Assembly (NCBI GenBank): GCA_020283715.1
Contig: JAIQCW010000242.1
Location: 1 to 49,176, forward strand
Reading direction: 5' to 3'
DNA from: Cytauxzoon felis
Lineage: Eukaryota; Apicomplexa; Aconoidasida; Piroplasmida; Theileriidae
DNA: 49,176 nt
Shown here: positions 42,155 to 49,176 of the stretch, in pieces
Position numbering within the stretch: position 1 is the stretch's first letter
How the letters are laid out: every line of letters starts with the position of its first letter
Notes under the pieces: generated by a model
Told to the model about the DNA's origin: nothing
The model's input: only the letters and a program-made list of their open reading frames with translations
Database searches by the model: none
Program-made: the position numbers and the translations under genes

Positions 42155-45100
42155 TCATTCTCCCTCAGCACCATCATCGTTCATTGGACGCTTCCTCATA
42201 TCATATGACCCGGGGATTATCGATATGGATTTTGTAACATCAAACGTCTTATATATCCCAACCATTTGATTACATAGCTCAAACATTTGATTACGTAGCG
42301 ATATGATTATAAATTGCGCATCTTTTGTGCGGTCTTTAATATTCTGTGCTATTATAGAAACATTACGGAAGTCTAATGCCGCATCAATCTCGTCCATAAA
42401 ATATACCGGATTCGGCTTATAATGATGCAAAGCAAATACCAAAGCCAATGATGATAACGTCTTCTCACCACCTAATGTTTTTATAAAGAGACATATGGTA
42501 CATTAGACATTCTACCCGAGTTCCATCCTGCCGTCAGCTCTTCCTTTTAGTTCCCCCTCCGCTTCCCTGAGATCAGCTACGGGTTCCACTCGAGGTCCAG
42601 TACTAACTCCACTTTCCATTCCACTAGCCGTGGAGGCCTCTCTATTTACCTCACCTCGACTCCCATGGATCGTCTCGGATTCTTCGCCACGATCTCCGGG
42701 AGTGGCTCTACCCCTCGGGGATAGGTAAATAGAAGAGCCTCCACGGCGAGTGGAAAGTGTGGAATTGGATCTCAGACGGAAATTGAAGAGAAGATACAGT
42801 GTCTCAGTGAAGTGATTCTCTCTCCATCTGATTCATTCATGACATACCTGATAGATTATAAATTTGTTTCCAGCTCTTATTTACGGGCCTTACTGAGAAT
42901 AAGATACCTTCCGTAAATGGCTCCATTGAGTCTACTAATTCCAACTCTGCATCGCCTCCCAACGTTATCGTCTATAGATCATATATGAAGAGTATGTGTT
43001 GATTCTTTACTAACCTGATACATTTCTTTGAGTTTATTGGCGATGATTGAGAAATTGAAGAGGAATTCTGATTTCCTATTAAAGCATAATTGTTCGTGTA
43101 TGGCTTTAGCTTCATCTCTTTTGGATTGTAGATTAAGTAGTTCTTGTTTTTTGTTAATAAAATCTGAGACTTTAACCCTATAATCTTCGATAACACCCAA
43201 GTTGGGTACATTCCCCATTTCTTTTTTAAGTTCTTCAATTTTTTTAATTAATAATTTCAAATTTACTTTTTTCAATTCATCCTCATTTATATTCAGTTCA
43301 TCATCGAGATCATCATGTTCTTGTACAGTTACAACATCACCTTCCTCAATCCCCAGAACCTCCCCATCATCCCCATCAATAATATCAACAATATGGGGTT
43401 CATTTGTATGATTGAAATTATAAGTTGATAATGTATTGATACAATCTTTACTAATATTGTATAGATTTAGAGTATTTTTATATAGGTTTTTAATACTTTG
43501 GATATTTTTTTGATGTTCAGCGATCTTATGTTCAAGTAATGTTAAATGTTTTTTTAATTCATCAATATTATGTTTAACATCAACAGTTTTCAATTCATTT
43601 TCTTGTATTAATTTATTATTACTACTTAAAGTTAGATTCAATTCATTATGCAACTTCTTCAATTCTTCATGTTTATTATTGACTTCAATCAATTCTTTAT
43701 TTACATTCGCAGCATCATCTTCTAATTTATCTAATTCTTGTTCCAATTTTTTCTCTCTATTCTTATGATCTGCAATATCCTTTTCAAATTTATTTACATC
43801 TCTAGAACATTTTTCAGCATCACCAAGTAAATTAGCCGCTTCTTTCCTATATTTCTCAACATCTTTACGTATTTTAACTAATTTATCATCTAATTCAGAT
43901 ACTTTATCTTTCCATATCTTCAATTTTCCATTGCCAACATTCGCTAATGATTTAGATGCCTCTTCAACTATTAATTCTTGTTCTTTAATCTTACTCTTTA
44001 TACTTTCACATTCCTTCCTCTTGTTATTCAATTGTAATTTAACCTGCTTCAATTCATTATCTTCATCTAATGATTTAATTTCCTCCATCACTTTAATTAT
44101 TTCAGTTTCTACATTACTCAATTGAAGCTTATCATTGCTTATAATCTGATTACAAGTCTCCAACTCGTATTTCAAATTATCCCTCTTCTTAGATAGCTTA
44201 TCCTCATTCTCATGCATCGTTTCCAAATCATTCTTCAACTTATCCAATTCGCTACATTTCATCTCCAACTCCTCATTCATTTTTGAAAGTACCCCATAAT
44301 CTATAGATTTATCGGGTTTTTTATCCCTATATTTTTGTAAATTTACCCCACCACCACATAATCTACCATCAGGTTCAATAATTTCACCATCTAATGTAAC
44401 AACACGTTTCCTAGTACCATAACCGAATTCGGTAGCTCGATCTAATGTAGATGTGACCATAGTATCACGTAAAGCATGAAAGAAGCATATTTTATATTTA
44501 GGATCATTTAATTTAATAAGATCGATTAATCGTTCAATACCATTAGGAATGTTTGAAGAAGAAAGTACTTTATCCATTTGTTTCTTAAGATCTTTATTGA
44601 GTACTGATAATGCGATAGCAGATATGCGCCCCAAATTTTGCTTCCTTAATTCATCGAATATTTGTGATGCAATATCGGGTGTATCAACAACTATTGTTTC
44701 TAAGGATGAACCACATGCTGCTATAAATGCTTTCTCATATCGTTGATCTATAGTACATAAATCATATAGTCTACCATGTACACCTGTAAATTTTCCCGGG
44801 ACCATTGACATTATATAATTATATTGATCATTACCACATGACAATTCATCATATTCGATCTTCTTAGATTCATATTCATCTTTGAATCTCATATATTCCT
44901 CAGATTTTAATTTCACTAAACCTTCGAGCTCTGTGATGGCATTAACATCAAAGGTCCCGATACTTTCCAACTCTTGTTCCATCTTCTTATAACTCCTTTG
45001 ATTTTTCTCAATGGATAATTTTAATGTCTTCTCATTAGTTTTCAGTTCATCTAATTTACTCATCAACTCCTTCTTGCTGGATTCCATCAATACTAAAGAC

Positions 45101-46599
45101 GTCTCAAGTGTCTTAATTTCTTTAGAACATTCATCATGTAATTGTTGTATAGGGGCCAATTTCTGTTCACATTCATTTAAATATCGTGATGCTTTATCCA
45201 TCTCAGGCTTAAATTTATCTGTCATTTGCTCAAGCTCTAACTCAGCTTTATCCAATTCATCCTGTACTATAGGAAGTGATTTAATTAACTCTTCAACAAT
45301 TTCTAACTTGTCCTTTGAACCTTTTTCATATTGTGGCTTCTTGGTCTGTAATTTCTTTATCAATTGTGTCTTCTCTTCAACCTTCTTAACCTCCCTGAAT
45401 AATTGTGCCCTTAAATCCTCATCCTTATTACACATCTTCTGGAATGAATCAGATAATACCTTCTGTCTACTTGTAGTACTAATTAATTCTTCTTCTATAC
45501 CTTTAATCTTTATAGAAATTTCTTCCTTATCCTTCAACACATGAGAAATTTCCTCTTCATATTCTTCAAGTCTCTTTGTCAACCCTTCTAAATTAACATT
45601 ACCTTCATCCAGTTCAATTTTAGAATCATAAAGCTCTTTATTTACTAATAAAAACGACATTTTATGTAGAGCCTTCTCCTTATTTATATATTCATCAGCC
45701 TCATCCTTAGCCTGTTGTAAATCCTCAATATCCTTCTGAGATACCAAAGCACGATTACTCTGCTGTTGTACTTGATCCTGTAGTTCCTCATATCTAGCAC
45801 AAGCCTCCTTAATCTCAGGTATATATTGATTAGTACCAATAATATCCTCAATATATTCCAATAAACCCTCCTCATCAGGCTTTGTACCCTTTGGCTTCAT
45901 CTGCGATATCTGCTCAACCTCACCTTGTAATATCAAAAAACGATTGTTATATAAATCCATACCATAACTTTTCAATGCATTACTAACCTGTTTCTGGGTA
46001 GATACAACACCATTGATACGATATTTAGATGTATTATCATGAGATACCTCCCTAGATATAATCAATTGTGATCCCTCAATAATCTCATAATCATCAACAC
46101 AAGGATCCCTATCCAATATTTCACAGAAATGTATGGCCACTTCCATAGAATCTAATGGACGACCCTTATTCTTTTCAATATAAAATGATGAATTATGTAT
46201 CAAATCAGATAATCTATCAAACCTCATCTGTTTAGCACGAAAACCAAATACAAATAACATAGCGTCAATAACATTACTTTTACCTGAACCATTAGGACCA
46301 ACAATAGATGTAAATCTCTTGTGAAATGGACCTATAGTTCTAACACCACCATAACTTTTAAAATTACGCAAGACTACCTTCTCTATAATCAAACGACGTA
46401 TAGGCTCATTCATATTCCTTATTTCAGAACCAATGGTACGAACATGCTCCTGATATTTCTTAGATTTAACTGAATTCATCTGAGATGGAGTAGACATAAT
46501 ATCATCATCGATAGCCTCTATATCGATTACAGGTTCTTGTCTATCTGGAACCGTAGTATGTCTAGGGGTTTCCGCTGTAATAGATTTCTTCCTAGCCAT
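42155..46599 (-). CDS. SMC4: Condensin subunit SMC4
   Basis: Three minus-strand exons: 43015-46599, 42848-42971, 42155-42471; 1,341 aa. The start at 46599 (MARKKSITAETP) is preferred over an upstream in-frame ATG at 46626. Walker A GPNGSGKSNVIDAMLFVFG near residue 100 and the SMC4-type ILQGEVEQISQMKPKG are followed by coiled coil, hinge (about 600-760: VHGRLYDLC, YEKAFIAACG, ETIVVDT) and the return coiled coil. The C-terminal head comes from exons 2-3: TLGGDAELELVDS, signature LSGGEKTLSSLALVFALHH and Walker B PVYFMDEIDAALD. Condensin compacts chromosomes at mitosis. The intron 42472-42847 (376 nt), which cuts the signature motif between LS and GGEKT, is loaded with the dispersed repeat. Confidence 0.95.
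42513..42778 (+). repeat. Dispersed module repeat in SMC4 intron 2
   Basis: Includes CTGCCGTCAG, reverse of VADLREAEGELK, CCACTAGCCGTGG and the DRG module whose palindrome is the GC-only form CCCCTCGGGG (42711-42720), then CCTCCACGGCGAGTGG. Confidence 0.88.
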
Positions 46600-47269
46600 T
46601 GTTATGAGTGATATAATAAAAATCAAAGTAAAATATCAAATCATACTCAATATACAGTTACGAATCTATAAGTGTATGGGCATGAACATAAGACAGTTTA
46701 CACATCGTCAAAAATATGCCCATGTGTAAGGTATCAAATAAAAATTATAGATTTATAAATTCTATAAATTAAATACACACTAAATTAAACATTTGAAAAC
46801 AATTCATTTATTCTAATTATATAAGAAGGAGACATTTTTAATTGACACCCGAATATGAGATGAGGTTATCGTGGTTTATAAATTACGAAAACATTACGTA
46901 ATTAAGGCGAGTTAAGGGATTTATGTACTTACTAATTTAAATATTATAAAAATTGTTCGATAAAACATTCATTCTTATGTCTAATAATATTTGTAGGACT
47001 TTACATGCATTCCTGTTACCCCTAGGCTCCAAGGTCCACGTGATCATAGGTCTATAATAACCTGCGCTATGTATTACTTATACTACTATATATATAAATC
47101 CAATGTCATTAATAAACACATTTATCACATAATTATATTTGCGATTGGCCCCCTGTGATTCCGATGTTGAACTCCAGTATATAAATAAATTGGTATCTAT
47201 AATACCAATTTAATTTAAAAATATTTTGACGATGTATTAGTTTGTGTATTTAATATATCTATATTTAAG
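46600..47269. other. Intergenic region between divergent genes
   Basis: 670 nt upstream of SMC4 (minus) and of the small membrane gene (plus), so probably both promoters. AT-rich except 47000-47065, which includes the palindromes CACGTG and TGATCA and reads as no protein. No repeat modules. Confidence 0.45.
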
Positions 47270-47726
47270 ATGGGCCATACGTCGTTGAATGATCAATCAT
47301 CTGGTTCATATTCAAATGAGCTACAATATGAAGATAACAACGAGCTGTCAACAGAATTGTGTGATGAGGTATATTTATTAAATTAAAAAAATGATCCTTT
47401 ATATATTTAAAATTAAATTTATAGAAAGTTTTGAAACAGCGCTTACTTGAAAATGACATAACATATCCGGTCATATCATGCTTTATTACTGTCTTAATTC
47501 CAATATATGGTATGTCCTATATATTTATATACTAATATTAATAGGCTTCATCGCTTTTTTCATGAATCGCCATTTAAATAGAAACTCACCGAGATATAAA
47601 TGGTTTAGTAGAGCTCTAGGTTTGGGCTCGGGATTGGCCGTTGTATATACATTTTTATTATGTGCATATGTACATCATTATCATACCCACGTCAAACCAG
47701 ACGACGTGCTTGGCTACTCTTACTAA
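47270..47726 (+). CDS. Small two-helix membrane protein of unknown function
   Basis: Three exons: 47270-47368, 47425-47509, 47545-47726; 121 aa with consistent phases. The N-terminal third is polar (MGHTSLNDQSSGSYSNELQY). Two membrane segments follow: VISCFITVLIPIYGFIAFFM and LGSGLAVVYTFLLCAYV, with a basic loop RNSPRYKWFSRALG between them, and a His-rich tail (HHYHTHVKPDDVLGYSY). No signal peptide; topology suggests a hairpin with both ends on one side. I do not recognise the family. The clean exon structure argues for a real gene. Confidence 0.65.
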
Positions 47727-48245
47727 AGAATAATGATAACATATAATATTTTAAACAAAACAAATTATATATTTATTAATAGTCTTGTAACCATATCTTG
47801 TCAAGCATTATATACCAAAGAAGATAACACGGGAGCGATTCATTATTCATGAAAAATTATAGAAATATACTTTAAAATTTACTCTAAATTCATTTATATA
47901 TAGAGTTCATAATAGGTATTACACCTGAGGTCCAATCCTACTATCGTTCCACTCGCCGATGCACTTGAAGTCCATCTTTTCCATTGCATGGAGCTCCTCT
48001 ATTTACTTCCCCCTCCAGCTCCCGTAGATCGCTTCCAGGTTCCACTTGAGGTCTCCACCTGAGGTTAAATCCTTACTACCTCTACCTTCGCCACGATCTC
48101 TGGGAGTGGCATTACCGTTTACGGGGAGGTAATTGGAAGAGCTGACGGCAGGATGGACCTCTGGTAGAACCCATACTGAGTTGAGATGACAAATATGTCA
48201 TGTGACCAATGCTTATTGTTACATCTTGTTGTTATGTTCAAGTAT
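47727..48245. other. Intergenic region between convergent gene ends
   Basis: About 520 nt between the stops of two convergent genes. The first 200 nt are plain AT-rich sequence; the rest is mostly the repeat cluster listed separately. Confidence 0.5.
47925..48176 (+). repeat. Dispersed module repeat, intergenic
   Basis: Contains CCATTGCATGG (47981-47991), reverse of [20 protein letters not shown] and ACCTGAGGT palindromes, and a DRG module with CCGTTTACGG, closing with GCTGACGGCAGG. Confidence 0.85.
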
Positions 48246-49176
48246 TCAATTGCTTTTGACCTTCTGTATTCTTTTGAGATATTTGATGGTTTCTGTTACG
48301 GAAAATGCGACAATTAAACAGATCGTGAAGGCGGTCACTGTGACTACGAGATTATAATCATTTTGATTGGCAATAGGTACGCTTAATGCAAGATAATGTT
48401 GTGCATCGGTGATATTATATCCCTTAAATATGAAATTATTAGTGACGTATGCTAATCCTAGACGATTGTATTGTTTACAATTCAATGGTTTTAACTCATT
48501 TACAAATTTATTTATATAAATACGCTTCCATTTATTATTATTATATGCGTTGTTATTGTTACTATCATTTGTTTTAAATGTAATTTCTTTAAGAAAGTTT
48601 AAATATGGGGTAAAATAATTATGAAGTGTAATGGGGTTGACATTTTTATAGATATATACTAAAGGTTGTGATATTAATGTATAATCGTATGATCTGGGGG
48701 TTTTTATCAATTTACTGACCTCTTTATCATTAGATTTATACATGTGAGTATATCGTGTATGGAATGGTAATCTATAACTTATAGTAATATATTCACATTT
48801 ATCCAATACATTATTATCCAATATTACATAACCATTATATATTATACTCGATGAATCTATGACATGATTCTCTATATTAACAAAGGGTAACAACAAATAC
48901 GATAAACCAAATGTACATCCATCCAAAGAATCTTTTCCATGAGAAGTATTGGTATTATCAGACACAGGTGGTGGAATGTGGGGATTATTTTCTTTGTGAG
49001 GTTTATTATCACCATGTTGCCCCATAATATTATGATCGTTATGATTTCCAGTATTAGTTTCATTATCATTAATAGTATCACTTGAGAAACCAAATGGACA
49101 ACGTGAGGGTTTTTTCCTAACATCAGCTTCTCCACTGGCCGTGGGGGCTTTTCCACCTGAGGTCAAATCAACATTC
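48246..49176 (-). CDS. Partial membrane protein of unknown function (5' end outside window)
   Basis: Open frame from the right window edge to the stop at 48246-48248, at least 309 codons. The first visible residues are dispersed repeat in its usual frame (DLTSGGKAPTASGEADV). A polar linker with a His/Asn-rich stretch follows. Then comes a globular-looking part starting DGCTFGLSYLLLPF with paired Tyr-rich segments (YITISYRLPFHTRYTHMY, YDYTLISQPLVYIY). A single membrane helix (LVVTVTAFTICLIVAFSV) stands near the C-terminus with a basic tail KYLKRIQKVK. It is probably a type I-like surface or organelle membrane protein. I do not recognise the family; upstream exons are not visible. Confidence 0.65.
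   Translation of the reverse strand, partial: NVDLTSGGKAPTASGEADVRKKPSRCPFGFSSDTINDNETNTGNHNDHNIMGQHGDNKPHKENNPHIPPPVSDNTNTSHGKDSLDGCTFGLSYLLLPFVNIENHVIDSSSIIYNGYVILDNNVLDKCEYITISYRLPFHTRYTHMYKSNDKEVSKLIKTPRSYDYTLISQPLVYIYKNVNPITLHNYFTPYLNFLKEITFKTNDSNNNNAYNNNKWKRIYINKFVNELKPLNCKQYNRLGLAYVTNNFIFKGYNITDAQHYLALSVPIANQNDYNLVVTVTAFTICLIVAFSVTETIKYLKRIQKVKSN
49135..49176 (-). repeat. Dispersed-repeat fragment in coding sequence at the window edge
   Basis: Reads ACCTCAGGTGG then CCCACGGCCAGTGG on the minus strand; translated in frame as TSGGKAPTASG. It continues beyond the window. Confidence 0.7.

Noticed and set aside
43202..45544. Several Ser/Leu-rich plus-strand frames
   Set aside because: They are complements of the SMC4 coiled-coil coding sequence.

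Overview
The window is protist nuclear DNA, AT-rich and packed with small-intron genes, from an apicomplexan piroplasm. The gene set points to the Theileria equi / T. haneyi lineage: a RAP-domain protein, FAINT (DUF529)-like ectodomains on multi-membrane-pass proteins, a tRip-like GST + EMAPII protein, a Kelch-MORC, a LOTUS protein and a lectin/EGF surface protein. Most introns are about 23-95 nt with GT..AG ends. I rebuilt gene models by hand from reading frame, splice phase and family alignment. Species assignment is inference.

Layout. 82-3824 (+): RAP-domain gene whose 2.3 kb intron holds a complete 702-codon membrane-protein gene. 3889-4290 (+): small membrane protein. 4393-7866 (+): FAM135-like protein with a degenerate lipase motif. 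8010-9465 (+): DDI1-type retropepsin. 10296-11269 (-): COPI-associated membrane protein. 12025-16971 (+): conserved helical, probably mitochondrial protein; its 2.8 kb intron holds a broken membrane-protein copy. 17030-19535 (+): two more broken relatives. 19911-21597 (-): secreted phosphoglycerate-mutase-like protein. 22615-23763 (+): LOTUS protein. 23781-26045 (-): tRip-like protein. 27392-29782 (+): eIF4A. 29997-31588 (-): lectin/EGF surface protein. 31734-32087 (-): acidic protein. 32204-32943 (+): Derlin. 33188-33787 (-): CCCH zinc-finger protein. 34356-35054 (-): cysteine-bearing membrane protein. 35192-39871 (-): Kelch-MORC. 41307-42074 (-): RNA polymerase III subunit RPC4. 42155-46599 (-): SMC4. 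47270-47726 (+): small membrane protein. 48246 to the right edge (-): a partial membrane protein.

The most unusual feature is a dispersed mosaic repeat built from short palindromic modules. It fills long introns of FAM135, the helical gene, the PGAM-like gene, tRip (two introns), eIF4A (two introns) and SMC4. It also lies between genes, and it is translated inside exons of the RAP gene, MORC, the 34.4-35.1 kb gene and the right-edge gene, always in one frame. Some module cores differ between copies by paired, complementary changes, which suggests that the palindrome itself is maintained. A separate core of about 245 nt occurs three times, each in an intron. A 43-nt stretch is shared between a FAM135 intron and a MORC exon, so sequence has moved between introns and exons.

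The second theme is gene nesting. Two unrelated conserved genes each carry a same-strand member of one membrane-protein family inside an intron: one copy intact, one broken.
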